This document shows positions 39,753 through 49,299 of a DNA stretch of 64,000 nucleotides, piece by piece. Numbering within the stretch: position 1 is the first letter of the stretch; each line of letters begins with the position of its first letter. The notes beneath the pieces are model-generated. The model searched no databases. It worked only from the letters and a program-made list of their open reading frames with translations, and was not told the DNA's origin. This DNA is from Halobaculum sp. MBLA0147 (GTDB lineage: Archaea > Halobacteriota > Halobacteria > Halobacteriales > Haloferacaceae): positions 1-64,000 of the forward strand of contig NZ_JBGKAD010000004.1 of the NCBI RefSeq assembly GCF_041361345.1, read 5' to 3'. The position numbers and the translations under genes were made by a program.

Positions 39753-39776
39753 TTTGTACGTGCAGGTGAGAGTGGA
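39753..39776 (+). promoter_or_regulatory. 24-nt block plus leader hairpin
   Basis: TTTGTAC-GTG-CAG-GTGAGA-GTGGA. Just after it, ACACC (39776-39780) pairs with GGTGT (39785-39789). ATG 39835 lies 58 nt beyond the block. Confidence 0.72.
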
Positions 39777-39834
39777 CACCTTGCGGTGTTTCCCGCACCA
39801 GTATCGAATTCCAACTGCCACCGAAGACTGATCC

Positions 39835-40221
39835 ATGCCAGAAGTACGACTTGAGCTCCCAGAATCGGGGCTCACCGAATCCGCAGTCCGTGCCCAGTTA
39901 GCAGACCAATTCCCTGACGCCACAGTCGAGGTCAGCGAGGACGGCCGATTCCTCCACATCGGTTCTGATCAGGAATCTCTCGTCAGTACGGCTCCCCCAA
40001 CAGAGCTCAACGAAGGCTGCCCAGAGTGCGACTCTACCGCGTTCAAAGCGTCTACCAGCAACCTCGCTCAGGACCACTTCACTGCAACAGGGGATCGGCT
40101 AGAGTACGCCGAGACAACTGGTACCAGTGAAACCGTCGGCTTCATCGCCCTAGAGTGCGCCGAGTGCGCCGAAGTATTCATCGAAGACGGCGAAGTCGTG
40201 TGGGGGGACTCCAATGAGTAG
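39835..40221 (+). CDS. Zinc-ribbon protein
   Basis: 128 residues with CPECDS and CAECAE separated by about 43 residues, a stretched zinc ribbon; N-terminal half beta/alpha (VRLELPESGLTESAVRAQL). Leader of about 60 nt. Overlaps the following ATG by 8 nt. Confidence 0.62.
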   Translation: MPEVRLELPESGLTESAVRAQLADQFPDATVEVSEDGRFLHIGSDQESLVSTAPPTELNEGCPECDSTAFKASTSNLAQDHFTATGDRLEYAETTGTSETVGFIALECAECAEVFIEDGEVVWGDSNE

Positions 40222-40479
40222 CGAGCAACACAAAGAGACGACCGAGGTGGAGGTGACAATCTCAGGATGGGGCTCTGTGTCTGTAGTCGGTCCACGACGA
40301 CCACCGTTCCCGTCGACGAAGAAAGTTCTCCACAGACGGATAATCCCAGTGCGTACCCAGGACGAGAAGAAGAGGTTGAAGTACTGGCCAACGCCATCGA
40401 AGACATCCCACCAGAAGAACTGAAAGGCCGTCTCTTGGAGGACCTCGAGATCGAAGCCACCACCTTTGGAGACGAGTAG
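40214..40479 (+). pseudogene. Acidic small gene with apparent frameshift
   Basis: ATG 40214 opens MSSEQHKETTEVEVTISGWG; after about 40270 that frame becomes Arg/Pro-rich and runs to a stop at 40423, while another frame continues with typical acidic protein (TDNPSAYPGREEEVEVLANA, IPPEELKGRLLEDLEI) to 40479. A frameshift near 40270-40310 would give one protein of about 88 residues. Otherwise two overlapping ORFs with a second start at 40267. Confidence 0.5.
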
Positions 40480-40599
40480 GACACACGAGCCAGACATCCC
40501 TGCACAGCCTTTGCAGGAAACGTGGATAGCCCTCAGAGACAGCAACCATCACCAGCCCCGACCTTTAATCACCTCTCCCAGAAAGAAGAACTCACAAGG

Positions 40600-41253
40600 A
40601 TGTCAGACGATAGCTCACACACAGACGAGACGGATAAGCCCATGCCCGACGCAGGCAACTCCGAAAAGCCAGTTGGAGACACCCTCAGCGATCCTAGTGT
40701 GCCAGAATTGAACACACGGATGGCCGAGCGCACGATCAACGAGATTACCGGCCAGATGATCGAACGTGCCCATATCGCCTTCGAGACTCACGAGGTCCAC
40801 CCGATCACCCCCGACGGGGGACGATTCGACACCGCAAAACGAGAGGAGTGGAAGATCGTGTTCAATCAGACAACAGGCACTCACGGCTGGCAAATAGAAG
40901 ATGGAACACTTGCAGAAGGTGCCTACGTCGAAGATGTCGGACTCCTAGTATTCGAAAACGGGTGGCTCTTCAAGAGTGCAGAAGGCTGGGTCAAGTCCGA
41001 TGCTGCTATCGAGCGAATTCAAGCCCTCAAGCAGAGACGCGAAGGGTGGTACGAAACCCTTGACGAGACGAAAGCCGAAGTGTTCACCGGAGACTCGAGA
41101 GTGAACTTCGCAGTCAGACGCAATGGCGACGTGTTGCCCGGGTTCTGGCAGTTCACTCCAGGTGAATTCGAAGGGCCGCCAGAACATGTAGTCGCATTCC
41201 GAGACGGCTGGGATGCAGCTCGCGAAGACAGTGACAGCACTTCACAGGACTAG
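40600..41253 (+). CDS. Unknown protein
   Basis: 217 residues from MSDDSSHTDE. Acidic disordered N-terminus, then a domain with several Trp (EEWKIVFNQTTGTHGWQIED; NGWLFKSAEGWVKSDAA). TTTAAT at 40564 may be a TATA box 36 nt upstream. No recognised family. Confidence 0.6.
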   Translation: MSDDSSHTDETDKPMPDAGNSEKPVGDTLSDPSVPELNTRMAERTINEITGQMIERAHIAFETHEVHPITPDGGRFDTAKREEWKIVFNQTTGTHGWQIEDGTLAEGAYVEDVGLLVFENGWLFKSAEGWVKSDAAIERIQALKQRREGWYETLDETKAEVFTGDSRVNFAVRRNGDVLPGFWQFTPGEFEGPPEHVVAFRDGWDAAREDSDSTSQD

Positions 41254-41342
41254 TGCAATGGTCGCTCGCCTGAGAAGCCAACAGAGCAGAAACCCGGGTC
41301 AAAGAACCGGCAGTTGATTCTCTGTCCACCAAGAACTCACGA

Positions 41343-42314
41343 ATGACAGACGACACAAGTTCCCAGACGAATCTCTCGGGATTCGACTCAGCACAACCAG
41401 CATCGTCGACGCCCACCAGTTCCACCTCATCGTCCACGGATGCACTGGCATCGTCTTCCAGTCCTCTCGCAGACGAACTCTCGGGACTGTACAACGATGT
41501 CGCCTCGCTCGCTGAGTCACAGCTCCCGAGTAGTCTCGCTGACCTCCCCGACGTGACGTCGCTAGCACCCACGACTCAGACAGGGCGAACGAACGCTGTG
41601 CCAGACTGTGTCTCAGTCGCACCATCCACCGTTGGCCCATTCACCCTTGCGACGCACAGTGAGGACCACCTCCAATACCAGACTACCGGCCCGGCGTACG
41701 AACCTGACAACGGCCACGGAGGGAGTATTCTCACAATCAAATTGTACCGGCAGGGTGACGAGTACCACCGACGGACCACCTGTATCGTCGGCTTCGAAAA
41801 CCCAGACACTGTTCGCAACCAGACCGTCTCAGGCCCTCTCTCTGGAACAGTCCGCGGTCACGATCCCAAAGAGAATCCTGGCGACTTCTCGGTGACTCAC
41901 GCCGCTGAACCCTTCGAACCAGAAGACGCGAATCCGATGACAGCATTCATCCTGTATCTTCATCACCATCCGGGCGCACTCAGCCAGAGCCTCCCACAAG
42001 ATCCCGACAACTGGACCTGCGCCAGACTCACAGCAAATACGGGCTGGTGGAGCGCTGCTGCTCCCGAGTCCATTCCAGGGGACCAGCTCCGTCTGATTTT
42101 GAGAGACGACACACTGACGCTCTTCACCCACTCACCGGCAACCGATGTCATCAGCCGCTCATATCAGTCGGTCACTGCTCTTCCTGATCCCCTGGATGAC
42201 ATCTGCACGACCGTATCCGAGGGGGAATACCGATTCCCAACACCAGCAGCAGCCACAGAAGCAGCCCGCACCCTCCTGTCGGCGTCACCAAAGTCTATCA
42301 TCAAGACAGACTGA
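41343..42314 (+). CDS. Unknown protein with Ser-rich N-terminus
   Basis: 323 residues. Residues 8-55 are Ser/Thr-rich (STPTSSTSSSTDALASSSSP) and probably disordered; the rest is beta-rich with HHHPGALSQS. No membrane segment. No recognised family, and no promoter motif identified in the 89-nt gap upstream. Confidence 0.6.
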   Translation: MTDDTSSQTNLSGFDSAQPASSTPTSSTSSSTDALASSSSPLADELSGLYNDVASLAESQLPSSLADLPDVTSLAPTTQTGRTNAVPDCVSVAPSTVGPFTLATHSEDHLQYQTTGPAYEPDNGHGGSILTIKLYRQGDEYHRRTTCIVGFENPDTVRNQTVSGPLSGTVRGHDPKENPGDFSVTHAAEPFEPEDANPMTAFILYLHHHPGALSQSLPQDPDNWTCARLTANTGWWSAAAPESIPGDQLRLILRDDTLTLFTHSPATDVISRSYQSVTALPDPLDDICTTVSEGEYRFPTPAAATEAARTLLSASPKSIIKTD

Positions 42315-42339
42315 TCACGCTTCGTTCTCGCCCAGGGCC

Positions 42340-42363
42340 TTTATACTCGCATGATGGGGTGAC
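42340..42363 (+). promoter_or_regulatory. 24-nt block (CAT variant)
   Basis: TTTATAC-TCG-CAT-GATGGG-GTGAC, 29 nt from first T to ATG 42369. Confidence 0.5.
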
Positions 42364-42368
42364 CCGTA

Positions 42369-44096
42369 ATGCCAGATCAATCCGCCGATAATCCTGCCCG
42401 GCCCACGTCCGCGGCCGACACAGATCACCCAGCGTACGAGCCAAAACCAGACCGTGGCGTCCCACAGGAGCTCGTCCGCGATCCATCACCGGACCTCGTT
42501 GCTGAAACCGTGTGGCCGGTTCCGGTTTCGCAGCGCCAACGCGATCTTCACTCAGTGAGTGTTTCAGCGGGCCCTGACGCCGGGGAAATCACTGTCCGGC
42601 CTGGTGATGTTCTCGAGTACATCGCTGACCACCGCAAAGAACTGTTGCTCGTCCAGTCGGTTCTTCCAGCCCCTGATGGGGTTCGGCTCGGCACTGTCGC
42701 CGAGACAGACGGGCTCCTTCTCACGTTCTCCAACCGGCTCAACGACTTTCGCACCCTCGATCTTTCGGCACACCGGGGTCACGCCTCTGACGCCCACTCG
42801 CTCGAGATCAACGCCCCCCTGTTGACGACTGGCGAGCATACCCTCATCGTCCACGAAGAGGCCGTCACGCCGACAACTGGGATCACGTGGCCGTCGTTCA
42901 ACGAGATGTATCGGTACAAGCGGGACGGTAAAGACTCGGTCACGACCAAGTCCGACCGCCAGACACGCAGTGATCTAACGCCCGATCCACCAGTCCCTGA
43001 CACCCCGGCGTACGAAGCCGACGACCTTCGCAACGAGATCATCACCGGTGACGTCCGCGATGTCCTTCCACAGATCGCAACGAACAGCGTCGACGCCTGG
43101 GTCACGTCGCCGCCGTACTACGACCAGCGTGACTACGACCACCGAGATCAACTGGGCCGAGAGGACACAGCAGAGGACTATCTCACCGAACTCCTCTCCG
43201 TGATCCAGCAGTTGATGCGGGTCACCAAGCCGACGGGGATGGGGTGGCTCGTCATCGACGACACGTTCACCAACGGGGCTCGGAAGACGATCCCCCAGCG
43301 GCTCCAAGTCGAACTCACACGACTGGGGTACGACATCTTCGCCAGCGGCCCGTGGGTGAAAGAATCAACAATGCCCGATCCCGCTCCAAACCGGCCATCT
43401 CACACGCACGAGACCGTCATCGGTATCGCGGATAGTGATATACAACCTGCCGAGCGGTACTTCACGAAGGAGTGTGCCGACACCACCGACGACACGTTTG
43501 ACGCGACACCTGGCCAGTCCGGCCGCGACCACGACGCGGTCTTCCCAGTCGAACTCCCGGAACGACTGATCAAGTGGTCCGTTCCCGACCGCGTGTGTGG
43601 TGAGTGTGGAGCGCCACTGCAGCCCGAGTACGCAGTGACCGACATCCGCGACCTCGACACGTCACGCCCACAAGCCCGTCGCGCACTCGAGATCGCTGAT
43701 GAGGAAGACTTGAGCGACGCCGACCTCCGCGCTCTCCGTGCGGTCGGCCTCTCAGCAACCGGGCAAGGCAGTCGCGTCCAAGATGGTGCCGGACAAAACG
43801 CGACCGAGACAGAACAACGGGCCGCTACGGCACGGGAGACACTCGGTAGCTATGCCCGTGAATTCACCGCCCCACTGAAGAACCATGCTCACACCTCTCG
43901 GACATGTGACTGCCAGACGTGGAGAACGCAGCCAGGCCTGGTGTTCGACCCGTTCATCGGCAGTGGGACCACAGGGCTCGCCGCAAACAAACAACAGGTG
44001 GACTGGAGTGGCATTGAACTGAACGCAGAGACGGCCGCCTCAGCGCGCGACACACTCACCACACATACGCCGCAACTTGACCTGACACAGTTTTAA
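42369..44096 (+). CDS. DNA methyltransferase, TSPPY class (beta)
   Basis: 575 residues. The catalytic motif IV TSPPYY (246-251) precedes motif I FDPFIGSGTTGLAANK (D527), the circular order of beta-class amino-methyltransferases; TSPPY usually indicates cytosine-N4. The first 210 residues are an extra domain without recognised motifs. Between the motifs lie CGECGAPLQPEY and CDCQTW, a zinc site split by a helical insertion of about 90 residues. No cognate endonuclease is visible. Confidence 0.9.
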   Translation: MPDQSADNPARPTSAADTDHPAYEPKPDRGVPQELVRDPSPDLVAETVWPVPVSQRQRDLHSVSVSAGPDAGEITVRPGDVLEYIADHRKELLLVQSVLPAPDGVRLGTVAETDGLLLTFSNRLNDFRTLDLSAHRGHASDAHSLEINAPLLTTGEHTLIVHEEAVTPTTGITWPSFNEMYRYKRDGKDSVTTKSDRQTRSDLTPDPPVPDTPAYEADDLRNEIITGDVRDVLPQIATNSVDAWVTSPPYYDQRDYDHRDQLGREDTAEDYLTELLSVIQQLMRVTKPTGMGWLVIDDTFTNGARKTIPQRLQVELTRLGYDIFASGPWVKESTMPDPAPNRPSHTHETVIGIADSDIQPAERYFTKECADTTDDTFDATPGQSGRDHDAVFPVELPERLIKWSVPDRVCGECGAPLQPEYAVTDIRDLDTSRPQARRALEIADEEDLSDADLRALRAVGLSATGQGSRVQDGAGQNATETEQRAATARETLGSYAREFTAPLKNHAHTSRTCDCQTWRTQPGLVFDPFIGSGTTGLAANKQQVDWSGIELNAETAASARDTLTTHTPQLDLTQF

Positions 44097-44290
44097 AACC
44101 GGATCTCTGCGTGATCCACCCAATAGATACTGCAAGCACATGACGAACAACCTAGCATCTGACAAACCGCTGCCAGCACTTGAGCAGTGCAACTTGCTCC
44201 TCAGTGCGCTTACTCGTTTCGGCGCGTAAGGCCATCTACTACCCCCTTTACCACCCCAGAGGCCAACACTCCGAGTGGAAGCACTACACT
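44097..44290 (+). other. Intergenic gap
   Basis: 194 nt, less GC-rich than average. A weak TTTACCA-CCC-CAG word at 44248-44260 keeps part of the block but lacks GTGAG. Nothing else recognised. Confidence 0.3.
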
Positions 44291-46216
44291 ATGTCCCAAA
44301 ACGCTGACAGACGACACAGCACCAAGAAGAATAGATCCGAGAACCCATCGCTCCCAGCCAGACCAGCTCTCTCAATAGAAGACCCGTCATCATACAGTGT
44401 CGATCATAACCGTATCCTGGGGTACGTCCGTCAGAATCCCGAAGGTATCCGATCAACAGTACTCGCTGAGCAACTCGACATAGCGAAGAGTACAGCACGA
44501 GACGCTCTCGATCGACTAGTGAGTCAAGGTGTGATCGCGAAAACGAAACTAAGTCACATGGTCACTCTGTACTACGATCCCGCGGGGAAGTACGCTGACC
44601 AAGAGTACATTGGGGGGACTTCTATCCTTTCACAATCTGAGCGGCAGTATCTGTTGACCGGAGAAGCGGACAACCCCCCATCGGTAATTCTCAACAACAT
44701 CACCGAGATACCACTACTGGAGGATTTCTGGGAGATGAAGGTGAGCGAACTTCCGTCACGTCTTGATTTAGAACTCTTGGCTGCTCGCGCAGGTGTAGAA
44801 GACCCATTTAGCGTGTCAGTGAGGACGCTCGCCAGTCAACTAGAACAACAGGCATCAGAACGAGACACACCACTCAGTGCTCTATCAACTTCTTCCTCAT
44901 CCTCAGTAACAAGACTTCAGCTTCAACAGATCCGGCTCTGGCTCGGTCTCTCCGAAGACCAGATAACAGAGTTGTTCTTGGAAAACGGAGAATCGCCCTC
45001 TATCCCTGGCCCTGTCGCAACAGACAAGATCCTCAACGAGGTCGAACCGAGATCAACTCCAGACCCTTCACCGGTGTCCACATCATCTAGAGTTGAAAAC
45101 AAGTTCGAACGTCCACCTGAAGAGAATTACGTGACTGAAGAAGACGTTGACCCACACGAAGCCTCACCAACCGATGCCTACGCCAGTGCTCTCATGGAGT
45201 TCTATCGAAGGTTTGCTCTAGAGCACGGGTTCTTCTCAGAGAATCCATCATGGACAGCCCGTATTCCATCTGAGTTTCAGTACTGGTGGTCTCTATCAGC
45301 GTGTGAGTACACAGTGCATCGAGAGACAGGAGACACACCTCCACTCCCGGACAAGGAAGACCTCCCATACCAGATTCCTGAAATCCCACAGATCAGCGGC
45401 TCATCTCTCTCTGCTTCCCTATCAACCCAGGCGCAGCTCCGTGAGATACTAGAACTGGCCCATCTAGAGCCCCACGCTCTCACTGCCCCACATGTGGAGA
45501 CCCGGCTTTCTGTCCCCAGACGGGACGCCAACAAGGCGCTGAATCACCTCGTTGAGCTTGGGCTTCTCCAGTGTAGGTCAGAAGGACCAAAAGCGACTCT
45601 CTTCTACCCCACTTCTGTAGAAGAAGGTACAGCAGAGATAGTCACCCCGCAGTTAGACAGGGCGATAAATGAACCGAGCGGTCCACTCCCCGTAGGGACT
45701 CGCGCCAGTATGGTCGCCGATACACTGGTCGACGAGATGTTCGCTGTCCCGTTTAGCCAGACCCTATCAGAGAGCTTCATTACTACGCTACTTCAGCTTG
45801 CCACTGAGGTCCAGAGTCGCAAAGCAGAGCGAGCTCCACTCACCGATCTTCCTGATTTGAGTGGTGACCCCCGTGATGACCTCTCTCGTGCCGACTGTAC
45901 CACTGTATTCAGTCTGTCTGGAGATAGCCCCCCTGTCGAGAAGTTCGCAGGCTATACAGCAACCGACTGGAGAGATTGGGCAAACACCCTAGAAACAAAC
46001 AGAGCCCTGATCCAGTACGCCCATGACGAAGACCTCACCTCGAACGAACTGATAGCAGCTGTTGATCCACTGGAATTCGATACCCCTCCGAAGTTCATGG
46101 AACGGAAGATCAAGACGATGGTAGACGACAAAAGACCCGACGTTGGTCTTCGGTACCCTACTGTGTCTTGGGCACTCAAGAGTGCACTGGTAGTACACTG
46201 GAGGGAGTCTCCTTGA
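44291..46216 (+). CDS. Large protein with two winged-helix domains
   Basis: 641 residues from MSQNADRRHS. The first winged helix (38-95) reads NRILGYVRQNPEGIRSTVLA, LDIAKSTARDALDRLVSQG; a second lies at about 378-440 (LSVPRRDANKALNHLVELG). The long middle and C-terminal parts are helical and unrecognised. Likely a DNA-binding regulator or partition-type protein. Codon use has more AGA, TCT and ACT than the neighbours, and an IS-end relic touches its stop codon, both hints of a separate origin. Confidence 0.65.
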   Translation: MSQNADRRHSTKKNRSENPSLPARPALSIEDPSSYSVDHNRILGYVRQNPEGIRSTVLAEQLDIAKSTARDALDRLVSQGVIAKTKLSHMVTLYYDPAGKYADQEYIGGTSILSQSERQYLLTGEADNPPSVILNNITEIPLLEDFWEMKVSELPSRLDLELLAARAGVEDPFSVSVRTLASQLEQQASERDTPLSALSTSSSSSVTRLQLQQIRLWLGLSEDQITELFLENGESPSIPGPVATDKILNEVEPRSTPDPSPVSTSSRVENKFERPPEENYVTEEDVDPHEASPTDAYASALMEFYRRFALEHGFFSENPSWTARIPSEFQYWWSLSACEYTVHRETGDTPPLPDKEDLPYQIPEIPQISGSSLSASLSTQAQLREILELAHLEPHALTAPHVETRLSVPRRDANKALNHLVELGLLQCRSEGPKATLFYPTSVEEGTAEIVTPQLDRAINEPSGPLPVGTRASMVADTLVDEMFAVPFSQTLSESFITTLLQLATEVQSRKAERAPLTDLPDLSGDPRDDLSRADCTTVFSLSGDSPPVEKFAGYTATDWRDWANTLETNRALIQYAHDEDLTSNELIAAVDPLEFDTPPKFMERKIKTMVDDKRPDVGLRYPTVSWALKSALVVHWRESP

Positions 46217-46250
46217 CATCCTCCCACCCCTAAAGGGGTGGGCTTTCTCC
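46216..46250 (-). mobile_element. Solitary IS200/IS605 right-end relic
   Basis: CCCACCCC-TAAA-GGGGTGGG at 46223-46242; on the minus strand this is the same hairpin as the right end of the 5-6.4 kb element, with the same GAAAG flank. No tnpB lies next to it. It could be a leftover end or a terminator acquired from one. Confidence 0.6.
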
Positions 46251-46337
46251 TTGCTACCACTGTAACCGCCCAGTAGAATCCTACTCCCGTCAAACCACAA
46301 GCTAAACAATCTCTGTACAGTTAACACGCACAGACGA

Positions 46338-46559
46338 ATGAGTAACCGACTCCAGAACATCGCTACTGCCGGCTTCGCCATCGGACTGTTGATAGTCGCC
46401 CCAACAATCCCCTCACCACACTTTCTCACCGGTGACCCTATCGGCGCCATCATAGGCATCCCACCTACGATCATCACCGGACTGCGAACCACAGGAGTCA
46501 CCGTAATCGCTCTATCAGTGATCGCTGGAACACTCAACCATGATCCCGAACCTGAATAG
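46338..46559 (+). CDS. Small membrane protein
   Basis: 73 residues with two hydrophobic spans (IATAGFAIGLLIVAPTIP; GVTVIALSVIAGTL). No recognised family. No clear promoter; TAAACAA at about -35. Confidence 0.55.
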   Translation: MSNRLQNIATAGFAIGLLIVAPTIPSPHFLTGDPIGAIIGIPPTIITGLRTTGVTVIALSVIAGTLNHDPEPE

Positions 46560-46592
46560 GCTCAGATAGCCGCTATCCCTCACGTCAGTACG

Positions 46593-46616
46593 TTTGTCCC
46601 CACAGGGGACAGTGGA
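46593..46616 (+). promoter_or_regulatory. 24-nt block with long leader
   Basis: TTTGTCC-CCA-CAG-GGGACA-GTGGA; GTGG (46612-46615) can pair with CCAC (46633-46636). ATG 46689 is 72 nt beyond the block. Confidence 0.62.
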
Positions 46617-46688
46617 CTCAAGGTAGCACAGACCACCCGCGCCGACAGCACCGGCTGACGACCATCACACACCACTCACCCACACACT

Positions 46689-47207
46689 ATGACAGTCCGC
46701 CTTGGCGACCGCTACAGATTCGAACGCACCGATGAGTTCATGAACCACCTCGATGTCGATCATCAGGAGATCGCGTCAGCTGCCCCCGAAGACGATCAGG
46801 AAATGATACTCAAGATGGCAACCGAATTGTCAGACCGGTCTCCGGATTCCATCGCTGATCTGACTGAAGAGGACATCAACGAGTACGTCCGCGAAGTCGG
46901 GCTCACTCAAGTGGTCATCCAGACACTCGATGCCAGAGACGCTGAATATGTCCACCTCCGAGACAACTCACTCCACACCGTCGTCGAACTCCACCCTGAG
47001 CGCGAAGGCAGATCCCGTCCGCTGTACGACGGCGAAGAGTACACTGTTGACGGACGTATCGTTGATGAGGGCATCTCCGTAAGTGTGTACGACAGTGACA
47101 ACGCCGTTGTCAATGAAACATGGGTCACTGACGCTGAAATCGAAGACTTGCGGGATCGAGACGGGAGCGCCTTCACGTTCTCGATCCCACGAACATCGGA
47201 CGCCTGA
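46689..47207 (+). CDS. Unknown acidic protein
   Basis: 172 residues. Helical N-terminal half (DQEMILKMATELSDRSPDSI) and beta-rich C-terminal half (YTVDGRIVDEGISVSVYD). No recognised family; leader of about 75 nt. Confidence 0.6.
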   Translation: MTVRLGDRYRFERTDEFMNHLDVDHQEIASAAPEDDQEMILKMATELSDRSPDSIADLTEEDINEYVREVGLTQVVIQTLDARDAEYVHLRDNSLHTVVELHPEREGRSRPLYDGEEYTVDGRIVDEGISVSVYDSDNAVVNETWVTDAEIEDLRDRDGSAFTFSIPRTSDA

Positions 47208-47287
47208 GTCTGACGTAGTTGGAACAGGCCCGTCACGGCCAGCATTCTGAATACAGCCCACCCACACACCCCACACAGGAGCCCACA

Positions 47288-48061
47288 ATGGCAGAATCCG
47301 AACCATCAGACCCCCTCGAAACACACCGCGAGGCCGTCCTTGAAGCAGTAGCCGACCAGGCCGACCCACTCGCGACAGCACTCGCCACTGTCCACAGCGG
47401 TAAGTACTTCACGCGGACAGTCCAGACCCCGACTGGAAAATACACCATCAAAGCCGAGTCCGGGGACCCACAGTGGCTCCGGTTCGAACCCGGTGACGAG
47501 GACGACATTTACCTGATCTCGTCCCGTGATGGACCTGAGGAAGACCCTCGAAAGGTTGCCCGCGCCGTCGATGACTGGGAAGAGTTCTTGACGGCCGTCG
47601 AAGACCTCCTCACCGCCAAAGCCGAGACGGCTGAGACGGCGCGCGAAACTCTCGCCGAGATCGACACCACCAGTCTCGAAGAGGCCTCCGAGCGCGCACT
47701 CGCTGCTCGCGACGACTACGTCGATACCCTAGAGAGCGCACTCACCCCCATCGCTGAAGCATGGCAACAGATTAGCGACGATCGCTACCCGTCGCTCAAA
47801 CTGAAGATCGGGGATGATGAGACACTCTGGGAGCTCTCCATCGAGAACGGGGCCCCCAGCTACCTCCGGTATGGTGGGAGAGGTGGAACCTACCTGTACG
47901 GGGATCACGATCCAGGACTAGACACCGTCGTTGCCAACCAGAAGGACATCGCCGCGTTCATTCAGAAGGCCGTCCGCGTCATCAAGAACCGAGAAGAGAC
48001 TGCATCTGATCTTGACCTCCTTGATCAGATCACTGAGATAGCCGGAGAAGACGATGACTGA
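47288..48061 (+). CDS. Unknown protein with internal duplication
   Basis: 257 residues. Two halves share strands then helix: KYTIKAESGDPQWLRFEPGD ... WEEFLTAVEDLL (40-115) and LWELSIENGAPSYLRYGGRG ... IAAFIQKAVRVI (180-240), joined by a long charged helix (116-170). Overlaps the next gene by 8 nt, so they are coupled. No recognised family. Confidence 0.62.
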   Translation: MAESEPSDPLETHREAVLEAVADQADPLATALATVHSGKYFTRTVQTPTGKYTIKAESGDPQWLRFEPGDEDDIYLISSRDGPEEDPRKVARAVDDWEEFLTAVEDLLTAKAETAETARETLAEIDTTSLEEASERALAARDDYVDTLESALTPIAEAWQQISDDRYPSLKLKIGDDETLWELSIENGAPSYLRYGGRGGTYLYGDHDPGLDTVVANQKDIAAFIQKAVRVIKNREETASDLDLLDQITEIAGEDDD

Positions 48062-49280
48062 GGATCTAGTGACTGCGTTCCTCGAAAAGACGAGCCCGGT
48101 TCTCGACAGTCGTGCCGCGCTCAATAGCCAACTCGGTCGGACAGGTCCGTCAGACGATGTCCGTGTCACCACCCACGACCCCGACGCCATCCCTGATGGG
48201 CTCTCAGAACTCCACAAGGCCATCACCCGTGGCCACGAAGCGACGCTCATCACAGCGTTCGGCGGGGGAGAGGACATCGAGGAAACCATCGACAAGTGGT
48301 ACCGCGCCCTCAAACCGGGCGGTGACTCAGAAACGACTCCCCCGACGGTGACCTACATCGACGGCAGCTCCGCTCCAAGCGACTTGATCGTCGTTGAGTC
48401 TAAGATGTACTCCGCGCGGAAGGCTGACACCGGAGACGAAGATGATGACGGCTGGTACACGGCCGTCTGGGTCGTTGGCGAAGCCACTGACATCCCCGAT
48501 CAGCGGTTCTGGGTCCATCGGTTTGAATGGGACAGCTCCTTCGAGAGCGACGAGCCGTGGACACGTGACCGAGTCCAATCCCATCTCGGCTTCGACGCGT
48601 ATCTCGCCCCTGATGAGTCTGTTGAGTACGGCATCCGATATCACGTCGTCGGAGACATCGTCATCCAAGTTGATGAGCTAGACCCGCTCATCACCGATTA
48701 CGTCTCCTCGGCCACCACGCAGGACAAGCGAGAGGCACAACGGAATCAGCGCGCAGACGTCGCAAAGTCGTTGTACGGCGACGTCGATGGCATCAAGGTC
48801 AATCGTGGCTTCAGCCGTCTCAAGCTCCGCATCCGCCCGACTGACACTGACTCACTGAAGAACCTCCAGGAAGAACTCGGCTTCACCGAAGAGGAAGTCC
48901 GAGATGCGATGAAAGACGACTGGGACCGCCTCACCGCAAACCGGCGAGAGGGTATCCTGAAACGCCTGATGAAACAGGAAGTCAAATCACACACTGACGA
49001 CGTCGATACTGACCCATTCAGAGAGCAGGCACGGACTCAAGTCGAATCCGAGCTTGCGGAGGCGGGGACGATGTATCGCCAGATCGACAACCACCTCGTG
49101 GTAATCGGGAATGGCGTCACCTCACGGCGCCTCGCCACGCCGAGAACCGGACTCGATACCGTGTTCGTCCCGACGAAGACACAGATCACCTTCGATCACG
49201 ACGAACACGACACCCGAACCATCACAGTCCCTCGCGGCCGTATCACGTTCGACCTGCATGACCGCCACCAGAACGCCTAA
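48054..49280 (+). CDS. Unknown protein
   Basis: 408 residues, acidic N-terminal half and a helical, more charged region at about 220-330 (TTQDKREAQRNQRADVAKSL; LGFTEEEVRDAMKDDWDRLT). The start overlaps the preceding stop. Possibly forms a complex with the 47288 product. No recognised family. Confidence 0.65.
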   Translation: MTEDLVTAFLEKTSPVLDSRAALNSQLGRTGPSDDVRVTTHDPDAIPDGLSELHKAITRGHEATLITAFGGGEDIEETIDKWYRALKPGGDSETTPPTVTYIDGSSAPSDLIVVESKMYSARKADTGDEDDDGWYTAVWVVGEATDIPDQRFWVHRFEWDSSFESDEPWTRDRVQSHLGFDAYLAPDESVEYGIRYHVVGDIVIQVDELDPLITDYVSSATTQDKREAQRNQRADVAKSLYGDVDGIKVNRGFSRLKLRIRPTDTDSLKNLQEELGFTEEEVRDAMKDDWDRLTANRREGILKRLMKQEVKSHTDDVDTDPFREQARTQVESELAEAGTMYRQIDNHLVVIGNGVTSRRLATPRTGLDTVFVPTKTQITFDHDEHDTRTITVPRGRITFDLHDRHQNA

Positions 49281-49299
49281 CCACCGCACACCACCCACT

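Noticed and set aside
44248-44271. TTTACCA-CCC-CAG as a 24-nt block for the HTH gene
   Set aside because: The GTGAG/GTGGA part is missing at the required spacing; treated as chance.
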